DNA of 29,346 nt from Priapulus caudatus (GCF_000485595.1 NW_014578153.1:73131-102476), one strand, 5' to 3'. Positions 18,661-28,989 are shown, counted from the first letter of the stretch. The notes: generated by a model not told the origin, from the sequence alone. Made by a program: numbers and translations.

Positions 18661-20365
18661 TTTCAGATTTTATTAATATTAAATAGACTGCTGCAATCGG
18701 GCAAGTTATAATTTCACGGTCGGCTTCTCGTGCCTACTGTCAGTGGGGCAGATGTCGTAGAGTGTCAGTTTATTGTGTAATTCGCTAAAGTTGGACTCGG
18801 AGAGTTAATTGTGTAAGTTTGAGAACAAATCTGCGACATTTTTTTAGTGAAGGACGCAATTTGTAGCACATATAAAACTTTTGATTGCATAACGAATTCA
18901 TTTCTAGTTCGTAATACTAACTCAAGTACTATACTTCAAGGCCCTAGCTCTCGGTTACCATTTTTAGCCATGGCAATACTAGGCTTACACTACTCACCTA
19001 ACCCTTGTTCCAAGAAAATAGATCCCCCTCACCCCACCATCAACACGACCACACCCAGACAGACAGATGGAAGCAACCCTGTCTTTGTTAAAATCTCGTC
19101 GTAGCGACTATAGTCGGCCGACTAGTCTGGCTATTGCTTAATTTACTGCTAAGACGTTTGTACTTGTATTATTGTATCAGGTTTTATTCTCGAATTCTGT
19201 CATTGATTCTAATCTCTGATTTTTTTAGAAAGTCTGAGGTTGGCAGTGATCGTATTATTTCAGTCGTATGATCTACCAGTCCACAAGAGGCCTATAGAAT
19301 GATAATCGCACGCAGCGTAATTATGGCATAAAGACACTGCGATATCAGACGATACTATGGGTACATTCTCATCACCCATTCGTGTCTGGCACGAATTTAA
19401 TTAGATTGTTTCTGCGTGAAAGAGTGGGCGTGTGGCTCCCTGACCACTGCTGTGGCGCCAGATATTATTGTCCATCTGCTGGTCTGTTGGCACCATATCA
19501 AGCCTCGCTAGACCTTTCGGATGAGTTAGCGCTTGCCTACTTGATGCGATTTATTGTTTTACTTCGAACAACTTAGTATAACGGTCTCATGCGTGTGCTC
19601 GCGCTTCGGCACTAGTGATTATCCACCGCAAGTGGAACTGAAAGCGCTGATTTTTGTTGAGTGAACCCCTGGATTCGCCCCAAAAAAAACTACTTCCAAA
19701 CTGATTGTCGCCTTTGCAGAAATTCTATTCGCCAATGAGCGTCAATGCCTATTCTTGAGATATGACAAAATGCTCCAAACCTCACTCGCTTGAGCGCGTA
19801 AATAGATCGTCTACCAATAGCACTATGATGTGTAGCGCTCACCTGGTGTTCAATTCAGCGCGCTTGAATTGCTATAAAAATAACGATTGCTTTCCGAGTG
19901 CTTAATTTTTGGCATAGCAGACAACAAGACACTTCGCGTTTCGTTTAGCATCACATTGACAAAAACGCGCTTTTATTCAGACAATATTCAATCCAATCAC
20001 ATTTGAACGGACGCTTTTTTATGTCGCGATCATGTGGCATTCTAAAGTTACCGAAAATCAAATTCGATCGTGCCGATTTTTTTAAATTTTTTGTTATTGA
20101 TGCTCATAGATATCAAGTTTGCATAGGTGATGCATTTATATTCAATATAAATCATTCTATTCAACTCTTAGCGACTACTCGAACTATGCACCGGAATGCG
20201 CATTCCGCAACAGCAGACAGTGGCACCAGAATCGCCTTGAAGCGGGAGGTGGGGAAGATAATCCCAAACTCCACGAACAGCAAAAATTAAACAAAAATTT
20301 TGGCACCCGTGGCAGCGTGTTTGTCGAACGAATCTTTATTGAATTGAACGATTCCGCACAAAAAA
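18661..20365. other. Spacer between the two direct copies, no gene seen
   Basis: Open frames of 64-95 codons, such as that at 20003-20290, have no recognised domain. Nothing in this stretch matched the repeat copies. Confidence 0.45.
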
Positions 20366-20832
20366 CGTTTCATACGACACGTGACCACTATTAAATCACT
20401 ACGGTTCATTACCCTTAGGTAGAGGATTGACGCCTCATCGCCGACAATCGGAGTGCTCGCAGCTTGTGCACTAAAGCTGACGCGACGTTTTGTGGCTTCC
20501 TTATTTAGGCTGGCTATCGTGTGTGGCATGACATAACATTGAAATGGGTGGTGGTACTGGTATTTAAAACGAATTCTTTCATAGTATGCGCCCATTGGAC
20601 TGCGCGACTGTTTTTCAGGCACAAATTGGTGTCGATTAGTAAATTCGCGGATATTTTTTAAAACGCCGGCACATTTGTCATAATTCTAATGTGCACACGC
20701 TGAAATACATGGCTACCTAGCTTTAATATTGCATTCGAGAAACGACCGAAATACTATTTTTCAGCTCCTGAATTCAATTCTTAAGTATAGGATCCTATGA
20801 GAATTTAATAGTTGGTCTGGTTCTCTGTCATG
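20366..20832 (+). repeat. Copy 2 of a diverged 0.5 kb direct repeat
   Basis: Same order of blocks as 18148-18660, with many short gaps, mostly missing bases in this copy. The copies are 2.2 kb apart. Confidence 0.75.
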
Positions 20833-21287
20833 CAGGCTTTTGTGTGCGATGCAACACGGGAGAACCTAGCCTGACGTCACAGGCGTTTTCCCACCTGGTG
20901 GCCGGTTTGGCAGAATAAATGATTTTCAACATTCATAGACCAACATCAAGAGTGTTTTCAATGATCACAGAGGCAACCAAAAAATATACGAATGCTTTTG
21001 TTATTACGGGTTGATACTAGCTTCAACATAATTGTGAAAAATTTGACAGTTTAGAGATATCACTAAAGAAGGCCTTTTAACACTGATAGTCTCATACTGG
21101 TGTAGCTCTAGAAACGGTATTGCTAGGTTAGTTATTGACGTTAATCACACAGCCTGGTTGGGTTAATCCTGGTGCTGAGTGCTGAATGCTGATGAATATA
21201 TTAGAGTCAGTGCCTCAAATTATGAAAATTTTTAACAAAATCATGCTAATGAAGTAGCGCTGGCCAAGCTAAAATAGCTCCGTAAAA
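20833..21287. other. Non-coding stretch, no feature seen
   Basis: Mixed composition with no gene. A GCTGAGTGCTGAATGCTGA patch at about 21173 is a short imperfect repeat. Confidence 0.45.
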
Positions 21288-21334
21288 TTTACGAGCTCTT
21301 TTTTTCATACAATCAAAAAAGAGCTCTCGTAAAA
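21288..21334. repeat. Inverted repeat, hairpin
   Basis: TTTACGAGCTCTTTTTT is followed after about 10 bp by its complement with a two-base insertion (AAAAAAGAGCTCTCGTAAAA). The stem is about 17 bp. It is not a bacterial-type terminator given the context. Confidence 0.75.
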
Positions 21335-21836
21335 GTAATTTTTAGGCTGCCGCACAGAATTAAAAATTTACCAAACTTATTATTTTGTTATTTTCTACTA
21401 ACCTTCTACATTATTCTAATGAAATGAATGGTAAATTTAATCAAATATAGACTCAAAATAGTCAAATTCCGAAGCCTAAAGTCCATGCGAAGTACACAAA
21501 CTCTCCATGTTTGTTGTGTTCGATTTTCTAGCGTCTGCTGTTAAACTTCTGCTAATTCGATAATACTGGGCATCCCGACAATCACTGAATCAGCGATGCG
21601 GTAATAAAATATGATAATTTGTGATGATAATAGGAATAATGGCCGGTCTTCAGAGACCGCTGATCTTTGAAATCGACTTGCGGACTTGTTCCGATTTACT
21701 ACGCATCAGTGTATCGAAACGTGTAAAAAATATAATGTTTAAGAATACCTTAGAATGCACATCACCAAATTGCACCAGCCCCTCTATAAAAACGTCCCCA
21801 CATCCGAGTCATTCACTTTGCTCCGACAGAAATCCT
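21335..21836. other. Non-coding stretch, no feature seen
   Basis: AT-rich. A 101-codon frame at 21621-21926 has no recognised features and runs into the repeat at 21837. Confidence 0.45.
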
Positions 21837-21900
21837 GGACCAGTGCCTACTGACCAGGACCAGTGCTTCCTCAGAGGCACTGGTCCTGCTGGACCAGTGC
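21837..21900. repeat. Four copies of GGACCAGTGC, one inverted
   Basis: Direct copies lie at 21837-21846, 21857-21866 and 21891-21900; the inverted copy GCACTGGTCC is at 21877-21886. The middle pair can form an 11 bp stem with a 10-base loop. Confidence 0.85.
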
Positions 21901-22905
21901 CTCCAATTATCAGTTTTTCACCCTGAATCTAATTATATGCAGAAACCAAAGAAATTCTCAAAATACGAAATGTGTCCTATTTCTGATGAAAAACACACAC
22001 CCTGAGCAGTTGTGATGAAATATTATGCAATTGTCTACAACATGACATAAATGATTTATAATAAGCATGAATATTTAGGTATAACGATATTTCGATAATT
22101 AGCTAAAATCGTTTTTCGTCATTACTCACAATGTTCTCACTAACATAGCTTAAGTCATCATCGAATCATTGATCAGTATGCTAATCACATGGAAAATGGC
22201 GATGGAAAACGACGTGGACGAGGGAAAAAGAAGACGATTTAATACTTTATTGGGCGATGCAGCCATGTTTATTTAATACCATGATAACCTCTGATAGTGG
22301 CAGAAACAGTCGAAAAATTTTGCTTAGTGACTAGTATTATTTTAAGACTAGTATTAACACTATTAAGCAGAATAATACAATGGCAAATTAGTCAACATGT
22401 TCAGTTCAATATCCAACCAACCGGCAATCGTTTAAAAAACACCTACGGGAGTAAATACAAAAGTAATTATCGTAAACAGTTGTACTGTTGTGCAGTTGAG
22501 ACACACGTTAATGAGAGGCATCTATAAAACCGAGGCCAGTTAATTTTAGTTTCTTTTCTTCATTTAATTCTGCACAAGGCATCTATAATGGAATTGATAG
22601 ATATTAATTATTATTAAACTAATCAGTAACGAGTCAGTCAAACTAGAAATTACACCACCTAGTTTGAGTTTGTTTACATTTTTGAACCTTTAATATCAGT
22701 CATGTTTTCGTTCAACAAACTCACTTGCATTACCAGACTAATATCAAACTATATAAGGCTTCTATCTTTGCGTAAATGTGTGATAAAATTGCAGAGAAAC
22801 ACCTTCTAAAAGAATAATAAATATGCGACAGCTAACCACGTCAAACATTGACTTGTATTACATTAGGCTGCATCATGCAGCGTTTCATGCCCGTGTTTAC
22901 CAACG
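21901..22905. other. Non-coding stretch, no feature seen
   Basis: AT-rich with a 76-codon frame at 22297-22527 that has no recognised domain. Confidence 0.45.
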
Positions 22906-23093
22906 TAGACTGGTACCCGGTCGACAGTTCTACACGCTACACTAACGCGTGAGTGTAGCGAAGGATACTTGCCGGAGGCTAGATTTTTTTTTCCTAGGTC
23001 AATCAAGAACATAGGGCTCTAGTGAGCGCTGCCATTGGTTGATACGAATCACGTGCCTCAAACTCCTGTTTTATGGTGCATTCACTGCATTGT

Positions 23094-23136
23094 GACCCTA
23101 ACCCTAACCCTAACCCTTACCATAACCCTAACCCAA
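23094..23136 (+). repeat. Telomere-like CCCTAA repeats inside the 629 bp element
   Basis: Three perfect CCCTAA units are followed by variants (CCCTTA, CCATAA) and another CCCTAA and CCC. TTAGGG-type repeats are the usual animal telomere unit, here in the C-rich orientation on the + strand. Confidence 0.9.
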
Positions 23137-23300
23137 ACACTATTTAAACAAATATATAAAAAATACAATTTTTAATTGTAAAAATTAATTGTTGTTATTA
23201 AATTGTTGTAAATAAATCATGTAAATATTTGCGTTAATTGGGGAAAATGGTTAAACGGATAAAGATAGAAAAATACAGAAAACAGGAAAATAATTAAAAA

Positions 23301-23371
23301 ATGGATGGGATTCAATCCACCGACCGTTCAGCTTTGAATTGCGTGCTGTGCTCGCTCGGCTATTGAGGGAT
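23301..23371 (-). other. tRNA-like (SINE-like) segment
   Basis: On the - strand TAGCCGAGCGAG resembles the pol III A box. About 35 bases downstream, GGTGGATTGAATCCCATCC resembles a T arm and B box, with GGTGG and CCATC able to pair. The acceptor stem is not closed, so this is a tRNA-derived relic rather than a tRNA gene. Confidence 0.4.
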
Positions 23372-23538
23372 TTTAGAATTATGAATTTTGGATGTGCTAT
23401 GAATATGACGACACTGTGACGTCATCGAGCAACGAAACAAGGTCAACCAATAGTGCTCACTAGAGCCCTATGTTCTTGATTGACCTAGGAAAAAAATCAC
23501 GCTTGCCGGAGTGAAGGTGGCGAACGGGTACCAGTCTA

Positions 23539-24162
23539 TTACCAACGGTGGAAGAAACGAGTGACGCGCCATGTCCGATTCAGCCAATCAGCAAACAGCT
23601 TACGCCTTATGATTAGCTAGCTGTAATGCCCACGGCGATTGGTTTACAAAATGCTTTTCAGGCAGTATAGGAACTTTTTTAATTGGTTATGATGACGTAT
23701 CTAAATAGACGGACGAATGAGGATTGTAATGGTGGCTGTTTCTTTTTCAAGCGATGTCGGGAAAGTTGATTTCGAAGCGTTTGTTTTTTAAAAATAATTT
23801 TTTTTACAATGATGTAACTATTTAACAGAAAAGAAACACCCTTACAGATAAACAGTAAGGTATGGTCTATATTATTATATCAATAACAAGTGATATTAAC
23901 CTTATACTGCCCTTATAAGTTCTTATACTGCCTAAAGAGGCTCGAAGTTTGGTCCCGTTCGAAAAATTTCGGTGCCGCGCGCTTCTTGCCAGGTCGCTGC
24001 TAGCCCCGTTTACGTTTTGTTGGGTTTTTAGCAGGTTCTATCTCAAAAACGGTTACGGTAAAAATTCTCAAAATAATAACATAAACGGTTGAGGCGCTTC
24101 TCATCTAGACTACAAAGTTTGATTTCATAATAAGATAAATATTAAAAGTTACGTCATCTGAA
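23539..24162. other. Non-coding stretch, no feature seen
   Basis: AT-rich, with no open frame of note and no recognised repeat by eye. Confidence 0.45.
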
Positions 24163-24341
24163 AGTGCACTGCTAAAAATGATTTGCTTGAAATGAGAAAA
24201 AAAATCATTGAAATAAGATATAAAGTCTTATTTTAAGATTATTTATCTTTTTAGCAGTGCACTGCTAAAAATGATTTGCTTGAAATGAGAAAAAAAATCA
24301 TTGAAATAAGATATAAAGTCTTATTTTACGATTATTTATCT
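24163..24341 (+). repeat. Tandem duplication of a 93 bp AT-rich unit
   Basis: The unit starts AGTGCACTGCTAAAAATG at 24163 and again at 24256, with only a few differences up to about 24341. At the junction TTTTTAGCAGTG and CACTGCTAAAAA form a perfect 24 bp palindrome (24248-24271), as expected if two element ends meet head to head. Confidence 0.85.
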
Positions 24342-24571
24342 TGGGAGTGAGGTAGGAAAATAAATCTTGATTAATCTACCCAAGAATACCTCAAATATGA
24401 ACAACTTAAAACAAGAAACAACGGTCTTTCTTAATTCAAGATTTATTATCTCACACAATTTCTTAAAAACAAGAAGCATGTCATACAATCTCAATAAGAA
24501 CCTAAAACAAAGAAAATTTTATCTTATATTGAGATTATTTAGGCAATATTATTTATCTTGGGAGTGAGCTA
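24325..24571 (+). repeat. Repeat of ATTATTTATCTTGGGAGTGAG, spacing about 217 bp
   Basis: The 20-base core TTATTTATCTTGGGAGTGAG occurs near 24332 and near 24549, each followed by G or C and then (T/A)(A)CGG-like sequence. It seems to mark the edges of another small AT-rich repeat. The frame at 24367-24567 is not credible as a gene. Confidence 0.55.
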
Positions 24572-24769
24572 CGGAAAAAATATTCTCGTTTCCAGATAAA
24601 TATTTGAAATAAGAATTTTCAAGTAAGATACAATTCATATCATAAGAAAAATTAATTTGCAAGATATGCAATACCCAGAACATTTTCTCGATGTTGCCAC
24701 AGTCTACAAAACTACTGAAGACACTGATGCAACTCTCTGATACGATTCCCAAACAACTACAATTCCCAG

Positions 24770-24774
24770 TATAT

Positions 24775-24820
<46 letters not shown>

Positions 24821-24873
24821 ATAAATATATATAAATATATATATATAATTATATATATTATATATATATATAT
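24770..24873. repeat. (AT)n microsatellite
   Basis: TA dinucleotides with occasional AT-only interruptions. Confidence 0.95.
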
Positions 24874-25360
24874 TGAATATATTCCATTATGCTCTAAATA
24901 ATGAAATTGTTAGACCTAACCTCAACAAACTCCACAAATTCCTTGAATACAGTACCTTCCACGCACAGCCTGGCCACGCTCAACTACGTCATTTAGGTTT
25001 TGTGCTTGGCATTAAGTACATGTCAAGCAGGTAGAAAATGCCGACCATTATGTCAACAAGTACCACTGTTACGCACACTTTGCGTTGCTGACAAATTATT
25101 GGTGTGCCGACATGATAAATATTGTCTTCGCCACGGGCCCACTATGATCATGGAGCATTCTTGCGCTTGCTCGTTTCGCAAAGGATGGAGTCAACGGTTC
25201 TCGGTGCCCTATCAATGAAATACTATAATAATTAACATATAATATGAAAAACTAGGTGTGTCAAAACACAAATTTGTTGTGGTACATAATTAGGTGCTGG
25301 AAATTTTCATGAAATTTTTTGGCTTGAGCATAGAGATATATCTCCTCTATACATAAAACG
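24874..25360. other. Non-coding stretch, no feature recognised
   Basis: A 72-codon frame at 25000-25218 is cysteine-rich but has no family spacing that I recognise, so it is left uncalled. Confidence 0.4.
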
Positions 25361-25419
25361 TGTGATTGATTCGATTCATTCGTCAATGTACGTTTAATCT
25401 TTATTAGAGCAATACCCGT
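25361..25419 (+). repeat. Dispersed repeat fragment, partner of 91-149
   Basis: Matches the reverse complement of 91-149, including TTTATTAGAGCAATACC. A CT microsatellite begins about 190 bp further on. Confidence 0.6.
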
Positions 25420-25610
25420 ATAAAGGGTGGAGACTGAGAGTAACCTTAACTAGTTCGATATTAGATGTAGCAATACACAATAGTGGATAACATATACATG
25501 TATTGAATGTGACACAAAATCTCAGAAAAATATACCAATCCAGCACATTTCGTATGGAATTTAGTATGGAACAAAACGCGGGAAAAGTGCACGTACGCAT
25601 GCGCACGCAC

Positions 25611-25750
<140 letters not shown>

Positions 25751-25764
25751 TAGACCTAACCCTA

Positions 25765-25918
25765 TCTACCTATCTATCTATCTATCTATCTGTATATCTG
25801 TCTATCTGTCTATCTGTCCATCTGTCCATCTGTCCGTCTGTCCGTCTGTCCGTCCGCCATCCGATCCATCCGTCCATCCATCATCAATCAATCAATCAAT
25901 CAATCAATCAATTCAATC
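25765..25918. repeat. Compound tetranucleotide repeat
   Basis: Successive tetramer blocks: CTAT, then CTGT/CTAT, then CCAT/CTGT, then CCGT/CTGT, then CCAT, then CAAT. Each block differs from the next by about one base per unit. Confidence 0.9.
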
Positions 25919-25931
25919 GCCTTCCATCTCC

Positions 25932-26127
<196 letters not shown>

Positions 26128-26149
26128 GATGATGTCCAGGACGGTGATA

Positions 26150-26285
26150 GCTAGGATAGGATTAGCTCTAGCCTCTAGTACTATAGCCCGCATACAGTTG
26201 CCGCTGGGGCTGGGGCTGGGGCTGGGGCTGGGGCTGGGGTTGGAGCTGGGGCTGGGCTATAGTACTAGAGCTAGGATAGGATTAG
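26150..26285. repeat. Inverted and direct repeats around a CTGGGG tract
   Basis: The 17-base arms CTCTAGTACTATAGCCC (26173-26189) and its complement (26254-26270) are perfect. The 16-base GCTAGGATAGGATTAG occurs in direct orientation at 26150-26165 and 26270-26285. Inside are several CTGGGG units (26203-26253), which could form a G-quadruplex on the + strand. Confidence 0.85.
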
Positions 26286-26387
26286 GCACAGGCACAAAGT
26301 TCCCCTTCTTCGCTTACATTACTTTGGTCCTACGCCGCGTCGTAACAGTCGGGGATAGGATGATGTTTATTACTGGACAGGCACCTT

Positions 26388-26443
26388 TAGTGATGCACAG
26401 ATTTACGTGTATCGGCTAATCGGGTAGTGATGCACAGATTTAC
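26388..26443 (+). repeat. Direct repeat of TAGTGATGCACAGATTTAC
   Basis: Two perfect 19-base copies at 26388-26406 and 26425-26443, 37 bp apart. Confidence 0.9.
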
Positions 26444-26463
26444 ATGGCATTGCCATTGCCATT

Positions 26464-26768
26464 TAGTACTAGTAGCGCACGAAGGGTCGTTGTCGTAACA
26501 CTAACAGTAACAGTAACTAACACTAACAGTAACAGTCGTAACAGTAACAGTAACAGGTACTACAGATATGTACCCGAGGTAGTTTTAGGTTGTTTAGTAT
26601 ACTATTATGTTTATATTTTTATATGAGGTATGTTTAGGGTTAGGGTTAGGGTTAGGGTTAGGGTTAGGGTTAGGGTTAGGGTTAGGGTTAGTGTTAGGGT
26701 TCGGGTACATATCTGTAGAGTGTAGTACCTGTTACGACAACGACCCCTTGAGCACTAGTAGCCTATTA
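26464..26768. mobile_element. Inverted-repeat (foldback-like) element enclosing a TTAGGG array
   Basis: The left arm, 26464-26577, includes GGGTCGTTGTCGTAAC (26484-26499) and ACAGATATGTACCCGA. The right arm, 26701-26768, is the inverse, including TCGGGTACATATCTGT and GTTACGACAACGACCC. The left arm is split by an AACAGT/AACACT hexamer tract (26499-26553) that the right arm lacks, while the right arm has seven extra bases. Between the arms lie an AT-rich part and a telomere-type array. No coding frame was seen. Class and family are unknown. Confidence 0.7.
26634..26705 (+). repeat. Interstitial telomere-type array (TTAGGG)n
   Basis: Nine perfect TTAGGG units in a row (26634-26687), then TTAGTG, TTAGGG and TTCGGG, the last of which already belongs to the inverted arm. 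Confidence 0.97.
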
Positions 26769-27340
26769 TTACTTTAGATGATCAACAAATGACAAATGTT
26801 CTTTGTTCCAAACCCCAAAATGATAATGATAACCAGTTTCTTACCTTCTACACAGTCAAAAACATCTTTCCTCCACTCTTCCCTGTAGCTATAGCCTCAT
26901 CTCCTATAAACACTCTGGCCAAGAACTCGAAGTACTCGGAGTAGAATCCATTACGTTTGACTTTCAAACAGCGATCGCGCGAGTCAGGCGGTTTGTTGAG
27001 ACGCAGCAAGCCAGCAACCGTTGCTATCAGTTGCTATCAGCGTGACCGCGGTGGGAAATCAGCGAATGAGCGCTGGGACAGGATGACCGCTGGGTCAGAA
27101 TGAGATCCTATATTTAAGTGTATGCTTGCGCTTGAATTTTGTATTTCTCATTAGAAAGGATTAGAACTCTTTGCAATTGTTAATTTCAGAAACTAGAATC
27201 TTTTCTGAATCCGACAGTGTAAGCGGCTCGTCCTAGGTGCGTTGCTGGGACGGCCGGGGAATTTTCAAAGAAAGCCTACTTTTTTCGCAATTTTTCGCAA
27301 TCACAATTTTTGTACTTTTGCTTATTTGCCCCCCAGTCGG
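26769..27340. other. Non-coding stretch, no feature recognised
   Basis: Moderate GC around 26960-27080, where AGTTGCTATCAG is directly repeated. No gene was recognised. Confidence 0.45.
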
Positions 27341-27606
27341 GGGTGTCTATATTCAAGCCGGTACGGGAGATTACGGTACGCATATATTTGCTAATATATT
27401 GACTAATCGTGCGTCAATAAACTCAATATTCACAGATTCAAGCCGGTACGGGAGATCATTTGCATAATATATTCTAGATATACCTATAGACACATGTGTT
27501 AGCTATACTCTCTGTGAATATTGAGTTTATTGACGCACGATTAGTCAATATATTAGCAAATATATGCGTACTGTAATCTCCCGTACCGGCTTGAATATAG
27601 ACACCC
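27341..27606. mobile_element. Foldback element with 95 bp arms
   Basis: Arms 27341-27435 and 27512-27606 are inverse copies with one mismatch (near 27375). The 76 bp spacer holds a third, direct copy of ATTCAAGCCGGTACGGGAGA at 27436. Open frames read on each strand through the arms share the same peptide only because of the inversion and are not genes. The near-identity suggests a recent origin. Confidence 0.85.
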
Positions 27607-27798
27607 CCCACGAGGTAGCGCCTGCAGGACGGAGCTGATAATTTGAATGTCTTTATATATGCACGGTTAACCATGCAATATGTATGCTTGATATATATAT
27701 ACATTGCTTGAACGTCTTCTGGCATATAGGTGTCTATAGACGTTACTCAATCCTTTTCACAGCACAAGTGAAACTCTACAATAAATTGAGGGTTATCA
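27607..27798. other. Non-coding stretch between two inverted repeats
   Basis: Contains another GGTGTCTATAGAC motif at about 27728, like the ends of the foldback arms. No gene was recognised. Confidence 0.45.
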
Positions 27799-27850
27799 CC
27801 ATAGAAATAATATAGATAACCATATTAGGTTATCTATATTATTTCTATGG
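27799..27850. repeat. Perfect 23 bp inverted repeat, 6-base loop
   Basis: The 23-base stem from CCATAGAAAT to AGATAACC at 27799-27821 is exactly inverted at 27828-27850, with loop ATATTA. It could fold as RNA or DNA. A perfect stem fits a small palindromic element better than a typical microRNA precursor, which usually has mismatches and a longer stem. Confidence 0.9.
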
Positions 27851-27963
27851 TTGTCACGCAATTTTTTAGAATATAATTATCAACATGCGCCTATATATAA
27901 GAAAACTAGAATTTAACATTAACACGAAAATAGGATTATTATTCTTGAAACTAGAAACAAACC

Positions 27964-28111
27964 CTAGATAAATAATCTTAAAATCTTGTCGAGATTTTTG
28001 AAAAATTTTCGAAAAGTTGGAATCTTAAAACTAGATAAATTTTCCAAAAACAAGATAATTTTCTTGATTTCAGATCTATTTTCTAAGTAAGAAAAAGCTT
28101 TTTAGCTGTGC
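27964..28111 (-). repeat. Second, inverted copy of the AT-rich family of 24163-24341
   Basis: AGATAAATAATCTTAAAAT at 27965 and CTTTTTAGCTGTGCAC at its end (about 28099) match the reverse complement of the two ends of the 24163 unit, with poor similarity between. It borders directly on the CA microsatellite. Confidence 0.5.
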
Positions 28112-28832
28112 ACGCACACACACACGCACGCACGCACCACACACACACACACACACTCACAGCGCACGCGCGCGCAGCACACACACAGCAACGCACACAC
28201 ACACACGCTCACACGAATACGTGCACACGCATACCCACACACGCGACACGCACGCACGATAACGCACGCACATCACACCGACAGTAACACGAACACCAAC
28301 ACACACACACGCACACACACCACACACGCCACCACCACACACACACACGCACATTCACACACACGATACCACCAATCCGCACTACCTACACACATCACAC
28401 ATTCACACCCACCGCACGCATGCACGCAGCGCCATCATCATCTGCACTCACTACACTCACACACACATCACATGGTCACACGCACAACGCACACGCACAC
28501 GTACACACGCACGCACCACGCACACACACCGCAGCACGCACACGCACGACGCACACGCACACGCACACGCACACGCACACCGCACACGCACCGGCACACG
28601 CACACGAACTGCACACGCACACGCACACGCACCAGCGGACGACGCACGCACACGCACGCGCGCACACACACACGACAACGCAAACACCATCACGCACACG
28701 AATACGTGCACAGCGCATACGCACACACGGACACGCACGCACGAACGATGCGCAGCAACAACGACACGCAACGCCACCACACACACACGCACACACACGA
28801 CACACAACACACACCACACATCGCCCGCGTCA

Positions 28833-28876
<44 letters not shown>

Positions 28877-28941
28877 CACACACAACACACTGCACGCACG
28901 CACGCACCGCCGCACGCCACAACACACACTCACTCACTCAC

Positions 28942-28989
<48 letters not shown>

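Larger units (their letters stand above)
22908..23536. mobile_element. 629 bp inverted-repeat element flanked by TA, non-autonomous (MITE-like)
   Basis: Both ends read GACTGGTACCCG inwards (22908 and, on the - strand, 23536), each next to a TA (22906-22907 and 23537-23538) as in TA-targeting DNA transposons. A longer inverted block contains CCTAGGTCAATCAAGAACAT and then AGGGCTCTAGTGAGC at about 22993-23028 and 23459-23493. The left arm has an extra hairpin, GCTACACT/AGTGTAGC, around 22936-22959. There is no coding capacity. The core carries telomere-like CCCTAA repeats and a tRNA-like segment. The superfamily cannot be named with certainty. Confidence 0.8.

Noticed and set aside
18100-18711. 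Possible gene spanning frames of 66 and 124 codons
   Set aside because: No recognised domain is present, and the frames are not preserved in the second copy at 20366-20832.
20003-20290. 95-codon open frame
   Set aside because: No start context, domain or partner exon was recognised, and its length is expected by chance in this much sequence.
27237-27725. Two open frames on opposite strands sharing a peptide
   Set aside because: The shared peptide comes from the inverted arms of the foldback element, not from a gene pair.
27799-27850. microRNA gene
   Set aside because: The stem is perfect and only 23 bp, with a 6-base loop, unlike most animal precursors. It is kept as an inverted repeat only.
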